Notes: generated by a model not told the origin, from the sequence alone. A stretch of 64,000 nucleotides of DNA from Microbacterium esteraromaticum (GCF_017303215.1 NZ_JAEMWU010000001.1:434001-498000); one strand, 5' to 3'; shown: positions 30,974 to 41,354, counted from the first letter of the stretch. Numbers and translations: made by a program.

Positions 30974-31841
30974 GCGACCTCCGATCCAGCATCGCCAATA
31001 GGGCGGGCACGGCCGTGTCGCGCGATCCGAACTCGGCGTGTGTGATCTCCAGCCGACGCAGCATCTCGTGGCGGCGGGCGGTGTCGGCGGCCTCCTGCGC
31101 GGCGAGCTCGCTCAGCACCGCGGCATCCCCGTGCACGAAGTCGGGCACCGCCCAACCGGTGTCGACGTCGCGGCGGTGCGCGCGGACTGCCGCCACCGGA
31201 TCGGCATCACGCACGGTCAGCCACAGCACGTCGTGCTGCACCGAGAGCCGACGCAGCTGCCGCTCGGTCTCATCGGTCACGGGCGCCTCATCCGTCACGA
31301 TCACGACGATCATCCGCTTGGATATGTTGCGGGCGGCATATGACAGCAGGGCGCGACGGTCGTTCGGTGCCGTGCTCTCGGTGGCGGCGCGATCGATCGT
31401 GCGCAGTGCCCGTTCGAGTGCGGCCTCACTGCCGCCCGGGGCGAGTCGGCGCACCCGATCGGCATCGCCGTACACGACCGAGAAGTTGTCGCCGTGACGC
31501 ACGGTCAAGAACCCGAGCGCACCGGTCAGCAGCACCAGCAGCTCGCGCTTCGACCCCTCATCCTCGGCCAGCGCATTCATGCCCCGACCGGAATCCACCA
31601 GAAAGAGCACGGTGTGCTTGCGAGTGGCCTTGGTGCGCTTGATCAGGGGCTCCCCATGCCGGGCTGTGGCCCGCCAGTCGATATCGCGCACGTGGTCGCC
31701 GTACTCGTAGGGTCGCAGATCCTCGAAGTCCAGGCTGCGCCCCCGCAGCAGCGACGCGTAGGCACCGTCGAGCGCGTGCATCGACTTCTGCGACGAGTGG
31801 ATGAAGAGTCGGCTCTTCACCTGGGTGACGAGGCTGGGCAT
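30960..31841 (-). CDS. DUF58 domain protein
   Basis: A 293-residue cytoplasmic protein carrying the DUF58 signature FEDLRPYEYGDHVRDIDW followed by RATARHGEPLIKR (about 39-70), and a VWA-like fold (TVLFLVDSGRGM at about 77-88). DUF58 genes almost always follow moxR, as here with an 8-base gap. The family is thought to act with MoxR ATPases, but the biochemical role is not established. Confidence 0.88.
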   Translation of the reverse strand: MPSLVTQVKSRLFIHSSQKSMHALDGAYASLLRGRSLDFEDLRPYEYGDHVRDIDWRATARHGEPLIKRTKATRKHTVLFLVDSGRGMNALAEDEGSKRELLVLLTGALGFLTVRHGDNFSVVYGDADRVRRLAPGGSEAALERALRTIDRAATESTAPNDRRALLSYAARNISKRMIVVIVTDEAPVTDETERQLRRLSVQHDVLWLTVRDADPVAAVRAHRRDVDTGWAVPDFVHGDAAVLSELAAQEAADTARRHEMLRRLEITHAEFGSRDTAVPALLAMLDRRSHARL

Positions 31842-31849
31842 CGGGCGGG

Positions 31850-32929
<1,080 letters not shown>

Positions 32930-33013
32930 GTCTGTCACCCGTACAGGGTAATCCGCCCGCAGCTGAGCGGGCCGAGTGATGGCATGACCTGCGAAGCGGG
33001 CTAGGCTCCGGCT

Positions 33014-34207
33014 ATGAGCCGAACAGTGCCGTTCCTCGATCTCGCCGACCCCTCCTTCGACGTGACCTCCGAGGTCGTCCACGACGCCCGAGACACCGGG
33101 TGGTACACCGAGACCCCGTACGGCTGGGCGGTGCTGCGGTACGACGAGGGCACAGCGCTGCTCAAGGACAAGCGGTTCCAGCAGGGCAACGCCCGATGGC
33201 CCGCGCAGAACGGCATCCATGAGGGGCCGTGGCAGCAGTGGTGGGCCGAGACCCTGCTCAGCATCGAGGGTGCCGACCATCTGCGCATGCGCCGCCTGCT
33301 GGGACCGGCGTTCCGCAACAAGACGATCGAGGCGATGCGCCCACGATTCCAGGCGCTCGCGGGCGAACTCATCGACGCGTTCGCCTCGCGCGGTCGCGTC
33401 GAGTTCGTCTCGGAGTTCGCCGAACCGTACGCGTCTCGCATCCTCTGCTACCTACTCGGCCTGCCCGACGACCAGTGGCCGCAGGTGGCCCGCTGGGCCG
33501 ACGACCTCGGAAAATCCTTCGGCATCAACGTCCGCCACGACCTGCCGCGCATCGAGGCGGCACTCGAAGGCCTCACCGGATACATCGAGGAGGTGATCGA
33601 GGACCGCATGCGCACGCCCCGCGAAGATCTGGTGACCACACTGGTGCAGGCGCACGAGGATGGCGACGCACTCGATCGCCGCGAGCTCAGTGTCGCGCTG
33701 GTGTTCCTGGCGTTCGCAGGGATGGAGACCACCCGCAATCAGCTCGGCCTCGCCCTGCAGACCCTCCTGGCCCACCCCGAGCAGTGGAAGCTGCTCGCGG
33801 AGCGCCCCGAGCTGGGCGCCGCGGCCGTCGAAGAGGTCATGCGCGTCAACCCCACGGTCACCTGGGTCACCCGCGAAGCGATCGAGGACGTCGATCTGAA
33901 TGGACTGCACGTGCCCAAGGGCGGCATCGTGCAGGTGCTCTCCCATGCGATCGGCACCGATCCCGCACGGATGGGCGACGCGCCCGGCTTCGACATCAGC
34001 GTCACGGATCGCCCGCTGCATTCGGGCTTCGGCGGCGGCATCCACCACTGTCTCGGGCACTTCGTCGCCCGCACCGACATGTCGGTCGCCCTGCCGTTGC
34101 TCGCCCAACGCATGCCCGACGCCGTGCCCGACGGCCCCGGCGATTGGCTTCCGGTATCGGGCAACACCGGTCCCGTGCGGTTCCCGATCCGGTTCACCGC
34201 CTCGTGA
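33014..34207 (+). CDS. Cytochrome P450
   Basis: A 397-residue soluble bacterial P450. I-helix AGMETT is at 235-240, with Glu in place of the commoner Asp. The ExxR pair is E274/R277, and the heme loop FGGGIHHCLG has ligand C346. Length is typical of class I P450s that need separate ferredoxin and reductase, neither adjacent here. The stop overlaps the start of the DUF2804 gene (TGATG), which suggests a shared pathway. TAGGCT some 15 bases before the ATG could be a -10 box, giving a short or no leader. Substrate unknown. Confidence 0.93.
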   Translation: MSRTVPFLDLADPSFDVTSEVVHDARDTGWYTETPYGWAVLRYDEGTALLKDKRFQQGNARWPAQNGIHEGPWQQWWAETLLSIEGADHLRMRRLLGPAFRNKTIEAMRPRFQALAGELIDAFASRGRVEFVSEFAEPYASRILCYLLGLPDDQWPQVARWADDLGKSFGINVRHDLPRIEAALEGLTGYIEEVIEDRMRTPREDLVTTLVQAHEDGDALDRRELSVALVFLAFAGMETTRNQLGLALQTLLAHPEQWKLLAERPELGAAAVEEVMRVNPTVTWVTREAIEDVDLNGLHVPKGGIVQVLSHAIGTDPARMGDAPGFDISVTDRPLHSGFGGGIHHCLGHFVARTDMSVALPLLAQRMPDAVPDGPGDWLPVSGNTGPVRFPIRFTAS

Positions 34208-35202
34208 TGAGCGAACGAGAACTCACCACCGACGTCTCGCTCACGCTGCCGAACGGAAGACTGAATCCGGATGCCGTCGGCTGGGCGCGCTCGCCGCTGG
34301 TCGACACGACGGGGATCGGGCGTGGGCGCGGCCGCAACAAGCGCTGGGAGTATTGGGGCATCACCACCCCCACCCATGTTGTCGGCATGACCGTGTCATC
34401 GATCGATTACGCCGCCGTGCTCGAGCTGTGGGTGCTGGATCGCGCGACCGAACGCACCTGGCACGGCACACCGACACTCATCCCCGCCCGCGGGGTCGTG
34501 CTGCCCGCGCGGGCCGAAGCCGGTCCCAGCCGCGCCAGGGCGAAGGACTTCGAGATCGACATCGACGAACTGCCCGAAGGCACCCGCCTGCGCGCACGGA
34601 TGCCCGGCGTCACCGTCGATGTGATCGCGGAGCTACCGGCCGGCCATGAGCGCCTGGCTGTCGTCGTGCCGTGGAGCAGCACGCGGTTCCAGTACACGGT
34701 CAAAGACGTCGCGCGGCCGGCATCCGGCATCCTCACGCTCGACGGCGTCGCCCACGCGCTCCCCGCGGGGGAGTCGTGGGCGGTTCTCGATCACGGTCGC
34801 GGACGCTGGCCGTACGATATCCGCTGGAACTGGGGCGCCGGGTCGGGCCGATCCGGCGGCCACACGATCGGCGTGCAGGTCGGCGGCAGATGGACGGCGG
34901 GCACCGGATCGACCGAGAACGCGTTCGTCGTCGATGGGCATCTGCACAAGATCAGCGCCGAACTGGACTGGCAGTACGACCTGGCGCAGTGGCGCACACC
35001 ATGGCGGGTCACCGGCGGGGGATTGGATGCCACCTTCACCCCCGTCTATGACAAAGTGACGCGCACCAACCTCGGCGTCGTCGCCGGGTCGACCGACCAG
35101 TGCTTCGGGGATTGGTCGGGCGTATTCTCGACCGCGGACGGCGAGCAGATCGCCTTCGACGGCATCTTCGGCTGGGCCGAAGAGGTGCACAACCGCTGGT
35201 GA
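34207..35202 (+). CDS. DUF2804 family protein
   Basis: A 331-residue protein matching the DUF2804 pattern as I know it: LTLPNGRLNPDAVGWARSP near the start, NKRWEYWGI, then WAVLDHGRGRWPYDIRWNWG and C-terminal CFGDWSGVF. The family has no established function; the beta-rich pattern and W/D motifs recall lipocalin-like or AttH-like domains. It starts within the P450 stop codon, so the two proteins are co-translated. No membrane segment or signal peptide is seen. Confidence 0.8.
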   Translation: MSERELTTDVSLTLPNGRLNPDAVGWARSPLVDTTGIGRGRGRNKRWEYWGITTPTHVVGMTVSSIDYAAVLELWVLDRATERTWHGTPTLIPARGVVLPARAEAGPSRARAKDFEIDIDELPEGTRLRARMPGVTVDVIAELPAGHERLAVVVPWSSTRFQYTVKDVARPASGILTLDGVAHALPAGESWAVLDHGRGRWPYDIRWNWGAGSGRSGGHTIGVQVGGRWTAGTGSTENAFVVDGHLHKISAELDWQYDLAQWRTPWRVTGGGLDATFTPVYDKVTRTNLGVVAGSTDQCFGDWSGVFSTADGEQIAFDGIFGWAEEVHNRW

Positions 35203-35329
35203 GAGGGAAGAAACGGATGCCCCGGGTGCGCCCGCACAGAGGGCCCGTCACCGACCCTGCTAACGTCGAAAGGGCAGCCGCATCCCTGGATGGTTGAGCC
35301 ACACCGCTCCCGTCGGGAAGCCCTGTCCC

Positions 35330-35359
35330 TGTGACGGATGCGGGTGCGACCCATACATA
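35330..35359 (+). promoter_or_regulatory. Candidate promoter of the Tmm-like gene
   Basis: TGTGAC (35330-35335) and TACATA (35354-35359) are spaced 18 bases, with the predicted transcript starting about 15 bases before the GTG. A/T-rich DNA is rare in this window, so the TACATA stretch stands out. No experimental support. Confidence 0.35.
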
Positions 35360-35380
35360 ACCGAATCAGAGGATGCATAC

Positions 35381-36751
35381 GTGACCAGCAGAGAACGAGT
35401 AGCAATCATCGGCGCCGGGCCTTCGGGCATGGCGCAGTTGCGGGCCTTCGAGTCCGCAGCACGTGCGGGGGCTGAAGTCCCCGAAGTGGTGTGCTTCGAG
35501 AAGCAGGCCGACTGGGGTGGGCAGTGGAACTTCACCTGGCGCACCGGACTGGACGAGTTCGGCGAGCCCGTGCACTCCAGCATGTACCGAAACCTGTGGT
35601 CGAACGGCCCCAAGGAAGCACTGGAGTTCGCCGATTACTCCTTCGACGAGCACTTCGGTCGTCCCATCTCGTCGTACCCGCCGCGTCCCGTGCTGTGGGA
35701 CTACATCGCCGGACGCCTCGAGAAGACCGACGTGCGCGATCAGATCCGTTTCCAGACCGTCGTGCGCTGGGTCGACTACGACGCCGAGCGCGAGATCTTC
35801 ACGCTCACCAGCGAGGACCTGCCCAGCGGCACGTCCACGACCGAGGAGTTCGACCGGGTGATCGTGGCCAGCGGCCACTTCTCCTTCCCGAACGTGCCCG
35901 AGTTCCCGGGTATCGAGACGTTCCCCGGGTACATCAGCCACGCGCACGACTTCCGCGGCGCGGAGGGCTTCGCCGACCAGGACGTGCTGGTCATCGGCGG
36001 CAGCTACTCGGCTGAAGACATCGGAAGCCAGGCGTTCAAGATGGGCGCCCGGTCGGTGACCGCGAGCTTCCGCTCGGCACCGATGGGCTACGACTGGCCG
36101 GATGGCTTCGAGGAGCGCCCGGTCGTCGAGCGCTTCGAGGGCAACATCGTGCACTTCGCTGATGGATCGTCCAAGCGCATCGACGCGGTGATCCTGTGCA
36201 CCGGATACCTGCACAAGTACCCGTTCCTGCCCGACGACCTCGCACTGGCGTCGCCGAACAACGTCTACCCCGATGGTCTGTACCGCGGCGTGATCTGGCA
36301 GGGCAACCCGCGGCTCGCGTACCTCGGAGCGCAGGACCAGTGGTTCACGTTCAACATGTTCGACGCGCAGGCCTGGTACGTGCGCGACGTCATCCTGGGG
36401 CGCCAGGAGCTGCCCGCGGCCGACGAGCGCGCCGCATCGATCGCCGAATGGCGTGCCCGGTTCGAGGCGATCGGCTCGGCGGCCGATGAGATCCGCTTCC
36501 AGGCCGACTACATCCGCGATCTGCTGCAGCAGACCGACTATCCCGAGTTCGACATCGACCGGGTCGTCGAGATCTTCCTGGAGTGGAAGCGCGACAAGAA
36601 GAACGACATCATGGGCTACCGCGATCGGGTGTACCAGTCGGTGATGACCGGCACGATCGCCGTCGTGCACCACACGCCGTGGCTGCAGGAGCTCGACGAC
36701 TCGCTCGAGCGCTACCTCGACGAGACGCCGGCGGAGTCGCTGGTCGCGTGA
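35381..36751 (+). CDS. tmm: Trimethylamine monooxygenase-like flavin-containing monooxygenase
   Basis: A 456-residue class B FMO. The FAD fingerprint GAGPSG lies near residue 10. The next region is very close to Roseobacter Tmm: WGGQWNFTWRTGLDEFGEP, HSSMYRNLWSNGPKEALEF, SSYPPRPVLWDYI. The FMO identity motif appears as FPGYISHAHDF, the NADPH site as GGSYSAED, and CTGYLHKYPFLPDD ends the core. Tmm oxidises trimethylamine to its N-oxide with NADPH and O2. A GTG at 35381 with AGAGGA seven bases upstream fits the family N-terminus; a TTG at 35294 would add a Cys-rich stretch. A related indole- or other amine-oxidising FMO cannot be excluded. The last 40 bases overlap the convergent Pr6Pr gene. Confidence 0.82.
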   Translation: MTSRERVAIIGAGPSGMAQLRAFESAARAGAEVPEVVCFEKQADWGGQWNFTWRTGLDEFGEPVHSSMYRNLWSNGPKEALEFADYSFDEHFGRPISSYPPRPVLWDYIAGRLEKTDVRDQIRFQTVVRWVDYDAEREIFTLTSEDLPSGTSTTEEFDRVIVASGHFSFPNVPEFPGIETFPGYISHAHDFRGAEGFADQDVLVIGGSYSAEDIGSQAFKMGARSVTASFRSAPMGYDWPDGFEERPVVERFEGNIVHFADGSSKRIDAVILCTGYLHKYPFLPDDLALASPNNVYPDGLYRGVIWQGNPRLAYLGAQDQWFTFNMFDAQAWYVRDVILGRQELPAADERAASIAEWRARFEAIGSAADEIRFQADYIRDLLQQTDYPEFDIDRVVEIFLEWKRDKKNDIMGYRDRVYQSVMTGTIAVVHHTPWLQELDDSLERYLDETPAESLVA

Positions 36752-37446
36752 ACCTCGGATCGGGCGGTGCCGCGGCGCCGCCCGATCCACACCACGACCG
36801 TCGCGATGAGGATGATCGCGACGGCGATGCCGATGACGTAGACCAGCACGCCGCCGTATCCGCCCTGCAGGTGCGGGTCGAGGAACGGGTACGGGTACCA
36901 CCAGGGTGCGCCCGTCGCGGGAGCGATGACCAGGTTCGCGCGGATCAGCGTGTAGGCGACCCACACGACAGGGAACACGGCGACCACCAGGACGGTCGAC
37001 CACGGCAGCGCCCGCCGGCGCGGCGCGACGAGCACGTCGAGCAGCAGGAACAACGGGAACACGACGTGCAGCACCTCGTTCGACCACGGCACCGTCACAC
37101 CCTGCGGCAGTTCGATGCCGCGCAGCAGCAGGTTGTAGACCACGCCGGTCACGATCATGTATGTGCTGACGCACACCAGCAGTAACGACAGCCAGCGCGG
37201 CTCCGGACGCGCCGGATCCCTCTGCCCCAGTGCCCACGCCGCCGCGATGATCAGGGCGATCGCAGCCGAGACATTCGAGAGAATCGTGAAGAAGCTGAAG
37301 AAGTTCACCGCGACCGTGGGCAGGTGACCGCCCCACGGTGTCGTGGCCTCCAGCGCGATCTGCAACGTCAGCGAGAGCTGCGCCACGATCGCCGCGATAC
37401 CGAGCAGTGCTGCCGCTAGTCGGGCGAAGGGCCACCAGGTCGTCAT
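36712..37446 (-). CDS. Pr6Pr family membrane protein
   Basis: A 244-residue protein with six or seven membrane helices. The pattern NFFSFFTILSNVSA, YNLLLRGIELPQG, WSNEVLHVVFPLFLLLDVLV and YTLIRANLV identifies the Pr6Pr (FAR-17a/AIG1-like) group. Function is not established; eukaryotic relatives hydrolyse fatty-acid esters. It is transcribed leftward from the region shared with purA, and its 3' end overlaps tmm tail-to-tail. Confidence 0.82.
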   Translation of the reverse strand: MTTWWPFARLAAALLGIAAIVAQLSLTLQIALEATTPWGGHLPTVAVNFFSFFTILSNVSAAIALIIAAAWALGQRDPARPEPRWLSLLLVCVSTYMIVTGVVYNLLLRGIELPQGVTVPWSNEVLHVVFPLFLLLDVLVAPRRRALPWSTVLVVAVFPVVWVAYTLIRANLVIAPATGAPWWYPYPFLDPHLQGGYGGVLVYVIGIAVAIILIATVVVWIGRRRGTARSEVHATSDSAGVSSR

Positions 37447-37477
37447 GGGTGAACTCTAGCGATCCCGTGGGCTTCGC

Positions 37478-37528
37478 TAGGATGGTCTCGCCCGTTCGGG
37501 CCAGCTCATCTGCCGGTGCAAACCCGGC
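37478..37528 (+). promoter_or_regulatory. purA upstream region: possible -10 and two small hairpins
   Basis: TAGGAT (37478-37483) could be a -10 element. Downstream are two short inverted repeats, GCCCG/CGGGC (37490-37501) and GCCGG/CCGGC (37512-37528), in what would be a 5' leader of about 70 bases. No known riboswitch class is recognised. Confidence 0.3.
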
Positions 37529-37558
37529 GAACAGCGTGCAGTACCAGGGGGTACACCC

Positions 37559-38845
37559 ATGCCAGGAATCGTGATCGTCGGCGTCCAGTGGGGCGATGAG
37601 GGCAAGGGCAAGGCGACAGACCTGCTCGGAGAGCGCACCGACTGGGTCGTCAAGTTCAACGGCGGTAACAACGCCGGACACACCGTCGTCATCGGCGACG
37701 AGAAGTACGCCCTGCACCTTCTGCCCTCCGGCATCCTCAGCCCCGGGGTCAACCCGGTCATCGGCAACGGCGTCGTCGTCGACCTTGAGGTGCTCTTCGA
37801 AGAGCTCGACGCGCTCAACGCGCGCGGAGTCGACACCTCGCGCCTGCGGGTCAGCGCCAACGCGCACATCATCACGGCGTACCACCGCACGCTCGACAAG
37901 GTCACCGAGCGCTTCCTCGGCCAGCGCCGCATCGGCACCACGGGCCGCGGTATCGGGCCGGCCTATGCCGACAAGATCAACCGCGTCGGCATCCGCGTGC
38001 AGGACCTGTTCGACGAGAACATCCTGCGTCAGAAGGTCGAGGGCGCCCTCGACCAGAAGAACCACCTGCTGGTGAAGGTCTTCAACCGTCGTTCGATCAC
38101 GGTCGACGAGATCGTCGACGACCTGCTGTCGTACACCGAGCGGCTGCGCCCGATGGTCGCCGACACCGGCCACCTGCTCGACGAGGCGCTGGAGCGAGGC
38201 GAGGTCGTCGTGTTCGAGGCCGGCCAGGCCACCATGCTCGACGTCGACCACGGCACCTACCCGTTCGTCACGTCGTCGTCGGCCACGGCCGGTGGCGCGG
38301 CGACGGGCTCGGGCGTCGGCCCCGGCCGTCTCGACCGCATCGTCGGCATCGTCAAGGCGTACACGACGCGCGTCGGCTCGGGCCCGTTCCCGACCGAGCT
38401 CGACGATGAGATGGGCGAGTGGCTGCGCCAGACCGGCGGCGAGTTCGGCACGACCACGGGTCGTGAGCGCCGTACCGGCTGGTACGACGCGCCGATCACC
38501 CGCTACGCCACGCGCGTGAACGGCATCACCGACATCGTGCTCACCAAGCTCGACGTGCTCACCGGCCTGGATGAGATCCCGGTGTGCGTGGCCTACGACG
38601 TCGACGGCGTGCGCTTCGATGACGTGCCGGTGAACCAGACCGACTTCCACCACGCGAAGCCGGTCTACCAGAGCTTCCCCGGGTGGAAGGAAGACATCTC
38701 GACGGCTCGCACGTTCGAGGATCTGCCGCAGAACGCGCAGGACTACGTGCTCGCGCTGGAGGCCATGAGCAACACGCGCATCTCGGTCATCGGCGTCGGC
38801 CCGGCACGCGACCAGGTCATCGTCCGTCACGACCTCGTCGACTGA
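37559..38845 (+). CDS. purA: Adenylosuccinate synthetase
   Basis: A 428-residue cytoplasmic enzyme joining IMP and aspartate with GTP, the first committed step to AMP. The GTP loop GDEGKGK is at 12-18, followed by [45 protein letters not shown]...[14 protein letters not shown] and [14 protein letters not shown]. Full length, with normal ends. GGGGG lies about ten bases before the ATG. It is divergent from the Pr6Pr gene and followed by a palindromic element. Confidence 0.97.
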   Translation: MPGIVIVGVQWGDEGKGKATDLLGERTDWVVKFNGGNNAGHTVVIGDEKYALHLLPSGILSPGVNPVIGNGVVVDLEVLFEELDALNARGVDTSRLRVSANAHIITAYHRTLDKVTERFLGQRRIGTTGRGIGPAYADKINRVGIRVQDLFDENILRQKVEGALDQKNHLLVKVFNRRSITVDEIVDDLLSYTERLRPMVADTGHLLDEALERGEVVVFEAGQATMLDVDHGTYPFVTSSSATAGGAATGSGVGPGRLDRIVGIVKAYTTRVGSGPFPTELDDEMGEWLRQTGGEFGTTTGRERRTGWYDAPITRYATRVNGITDIVLTKLDVLTGLDEIPVCVAYDVDGVRFDDVPVNQTDFHHAKPVYQSFPGWKEDISTARTFEDLPQNAQDYVLALEAMSNTRISVIGVGPARDQVIVRHDLVD

Positions 38846-38861
38846 CCGCATCCTCCGTCTA

Positions 38862-38912
38862 TTCGGCACAAACCCGCGCTATCGCACCCGGATTCCGCGG
38901 GTTTGTGGCGAA
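38862..38912. repeat. REP-like palindrome downstream of purA
   Basis: Seventeen-base arms (38862-38878 and 38896-38912) pair with one mismatch, with a perfect core CACAAACCCGCG/CGCGGGTTTGTG and a 17-base loop. The layout (TTCG outer edge, one mismatch near the fifth base) parallels the elements at 12309 and 13364, although the core differs. It could also terminate purA transcription. Confidence 0.8.
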
Positions 38913-38961
38913 CAGACGGGTGCAGGGTGCAGGGCGCAGTGCCGGGGAGACAGGGGAGAGC

Positions 38962-40059
38962 ATGACGCGGTTCTGGACGGGGGGCTACGGGCCCGACATG
39001 GACGGCGACGGCGACGGGATCGGGATCCTGTCGGTCGACGAAGGACGCGGGCCATCGACGTTGCGGCACCGCGGCACGGCGGCCCCGGCCGCCTCACCCT
39101 CGTGGCTCGTCGCGCACCCGACTCTCGACGTCGTCTACGCCGCGCTGGAGGGCGCCGGTCAGGTACAGGCGTTCGCCCGCGACGGCGAGACGACCCTGCG
39201 TCCGCTCGCCCCGCCCGTCGCGGCAGGGGAGGGCGTGTGCCACCTCGCGGTGTCACCCGGAGGGCGGATGCTGATCGCCAGCTGCTACGGCGACGGGCGC
39301 GTCATCAGCTTCGGCCTCGCCGACGATGGCCGACTCGTCGAACCGGTGACCGATAAGGCCGCCGCGCTGCGCGCCGCCCTCTTCGGCGGCGACGAGCCCA
39401 CGGCGGAGCGCCGACATGCGGCATCCGACCCCCATCCCCTTCCGGCGGGGGAAGACCCCCGCAGATCGCACGCGCACGCGGCGGTCTTCTTGCCCGACGG
39501 GCGCATCGCCACCACCGACCTCGGGTTCGACCTGGTGCGGATCTGGCGGGCCACCTCGGGTGCGCTCGACCTCGACCACGAGGTCGTGCTGCCTCGCGGC
39601 ACCGGCCCCCGGCACATGGTGATGCATCCCAGTGGGCACCTGCACGTGGTGACCGAGTACTCGTGTGAGGTGTTCACGCTGGCATCCGATCGGGCCGGGA
39701 CGTGGGGGCTGGTCTCGGCCACCACGGCGTCACCGATCGCGCAGCCGGGTTTCGACTTTCCCGCCGAACTCGCCGCCTCGCGCGACGGACACACGCTCTA
39801 CACGGCCCTGCGCGGCAGCAACACGCTCGCCGCGCTGCGCGTGCGCGGCGGCGGCGAGTCACTCGAACCGCTCGCGCTCGCCGAATCGGGGGTGGACTGG
39901 CCGCGTCACCACCTCGTGTACGACGGCACGCTGCTCGTATCGGGGCAGCGGTCGAACACGATCAGCGTCGTCGATCTCGACGAGCGCACCGGCGCACCGC
40001 GCGACGTGCGTCACGTCACGGCCGCACCCACTCCGTCGCACGTGCTGCCCGCGCGCTGA
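38962..40059 (+). CDS. Lactonase family beta-propeller protein (Pgl-like)
   Basis: A 365-residue seven-bladed-propeller lactonase of the YbhE/6-phosphogluconolactonase group: start FWTGGYGPD, PSWLVAHPTLDVVYAALEG, HLAVSPGGRMLIASCYGDG, HAHAAVFLPDGRIATTDLG, GTGPRHMVMHPSGHLHVVTE and ending TPSHVLP. Family members hydrolyse 6-phosphogluconolactone or related lactones, but many are uncharacterised. AGGGGAGAG precedes the ATG. It is alone between purA and the convergent amidohydrolase. Confidence 0.82.
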   Translation: MTRFWTGGYGPDMDGDGDGIGILSVDEGRGPSTLRHRGTAAPAASPSWLVAHPTLDVVYAALEGAGQVQAFARDGETTLRPLAPPVAAGEGVCHLAVSPGGRMLIASCYGDGRVISFGLADDGRLVEPVTDKAAALRAALFGGDEPTAERRHAASDPHPLPAGEDPRRSHAHAAVFLPDGRIATTDLGFDLVRIWRATSGALDLDHEVVLPRGTGPRHMVMHPSGHLHVVTEYSCEVFTLASDRAGTWGLVSATTASPIAQPGFDFPAELAASRDGHTLYTALRGSNTLAALRVRGGGESLEPLALAESGVDWPRHHLVYDGTLLVSGQRSNTISVVDLDERTGAPRDVRHVTAAPTPSHVLPAR

Positions 40060-40074
40060 GCGCGGGGTCGATGC

Positions 40075-41307
40075 TCAGACGGTGAGCCAGTTCCGTGCCG
40101 CAGCGGTGAGTGCGCGCACGCCCACCGCGAGCGTCGGCATGATCACAGGCGCGTAGAGCGGGGAGTGGTTCGAGGGCAGTTCGATGACCCGTGCGGCCAG
40201 TTCGGCGACCGTGGTTCGGCCGGCGAACTCGGCCGGGTCGGCCCCGCCGAGCAACCAGTACACGCAGGGGGCCCCGGCCTCAGCGGCCAGGATGCCGACG
40301 TCCTCGCTGCCGGTGACCACGCCGGGGTCGACGACCATGACGCCGGCGAGATCCGAGGCCAGCGCGCCGCGCACCCGTTCGACGGCGGTGGGGTCGTTCA
40401 CCACGGCGGGGAACGAGTGCATCGCCTCGATCAGTGGCGCACGGTCGGCGCCGGCAGTGATCGCCTCGCCGCGCACGATGCGCTCCACCGCGTCGAGCAC
40501 GCGGCGACGCACGGCGGTGTCGAAAGTGCGGATGCTGACCTGCAGCTCTGCGGAGTCGGGGATGATGTTGGCGGCGTCGCCCGCGTGGATCGAGCCGATC
40601 GTCAGCACGGCGGTCTCGGTGCCGGGGACCTCGCGCGAGACGATGGTCTGCAGGCGCAGCACGACCGATGCGGCGAGGACGACCGGATCGATCGTGGCCT
40701 CGGGCCGGGAACCGTGGCCGCCCCGCCCGTAGAGGGTGATGCGCAGGGCGTCGGATGCCGCGAACGAGGCTCCGGGGCGCAGCCCGATCGCCCCGGCGGG
40801 CAGAGGTGCGACGTGCTGACCGAGCACCACGTCGGGGGTGCCGAACCGGTCGTACAGGCCGTCGTCGACCATCGCCCTGGCGCCGGCGCCCTGTTCTTCG
40901 GCGGGCTGGAAGACGGCGATGATCCGGCCCGACCAGTCGTCCTGCGTGGCCAGGGTTGTCAGGGCGCCCAGCAGCGCGGTGACGTGCATGTCGTGCCCGC
41001 AGGCGTGCATGACCGGCACGTCCTTGCCGTCGCGCAGGGCGGTGACGGTACTGGCGTAGGGCAGGCCGGTCTGCTCGGCCACGGGCAGGGCATCCATGTC
41101 GGCGCGCAGCAGCACCGTCGCTCCGGTGCCGCGCTGCAGCACTCCGACGACGCCCGTGCGCCCGACCTGCTCGGTCACCGCGAAGCCCAGCGCGCGCAGG
41201 CGCTCGGCGACGATGCCGGCCGTGCGGGTCTCGGCGAAGCTCAGCTCGGGATGCGCGTGCAGGTCGCGGTACACGGCGGCGAGGTCTTCGAGCAGGGCGT
41301 TCTCCAC
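40075..41307 (-). CDS. M20 family amidohydrolase
   Basis: A 410-residue metallopeptidase of the M20D (hippurate hydrolase/IAA-amino-acid hydrolase) group. RDLHAHPELSF lies near the start, then LLRADMDALPV, MHACGHDMH (metal His and Cys), QPAEEQGAGARAM with catalytic Glu, GRGGHGSRPE in the dimerisation domain and GSEDVGILA near the end. A GTG start at 41307 has GGGAGG six bases upstream; longer in-frame extensions are low-complexity. Deacylates N-acyl amino acids or amides; precise substrate unknown. Divergent from the FUSC-like gene. Confidence 0.9.
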   Translation of the reverse strand: MENALLEDLAAVYRDLHAHPELSFAETRTAGIVAERLRALGFAVTEQVGRTGVVGVLQRGTGATVLLRADMDALPVAEQTGLPYASTVTALRDGKDVPVMHACGHDMHVTALLGALTTLATQDDWSGRIIAVFQPAEEQGAGARAMVDDGLYDRFGTPDVVLGQHVAPLPAGAIGLRPGASFAASDALRITLYGRGGHGSRPEATIDPVVLAASVVLRLQTIVSREVPGTETAVLTIGSIHAGDAANIIPDSAELQVSIRTFDTAVRRRVLDAVERIVRGEAITAGADRAPLIEAMHSFPAVVNDPTAVERVRGALASDLAGVMVVDPGVVTGSEDVGILAAEAGAPCVYWLLGGADPAEFAGRTTVAELAARVIELPSNHSPLYAPVIMPTLAVGVRALTAAARNWLTV

Positions 41308-41354
41308 AGTGTCCTCCCGGGGGCGGCTAGGGTGATCCTCAAACCTATCGGAGC

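Noticed and set aside
35278-35343. Eight-base stem (CCGCATCC/GGATGCGG) enclosing about 50 bases upstream of tmm, considered as a riboswitch
   Set aside because: It matches no riboswitch class I know, uses the locally frequent GGATGC word, and a candidate promoter lies at its right side, so it may not be transcribed.
35294-35380. TTG start giving the Tmm-like protein a 29-residue Cys-rich N-terminus (PCPCDGCGCD)
   Set aside because: The GTG at 35381 has a good ribosome site and fits the family start, and a candidate promoter overlaps the extension.
35366-38869. Very long open frame on the minus strand (over 1100 codons)
   Set aside because: It runs antisense through tmm, the Pr6Pr gene region and purA, whose plus-strand or known-family products are certain. 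Its translation is Arg/His/Asp-rich without family features, as expected from high-GC antisense frames.
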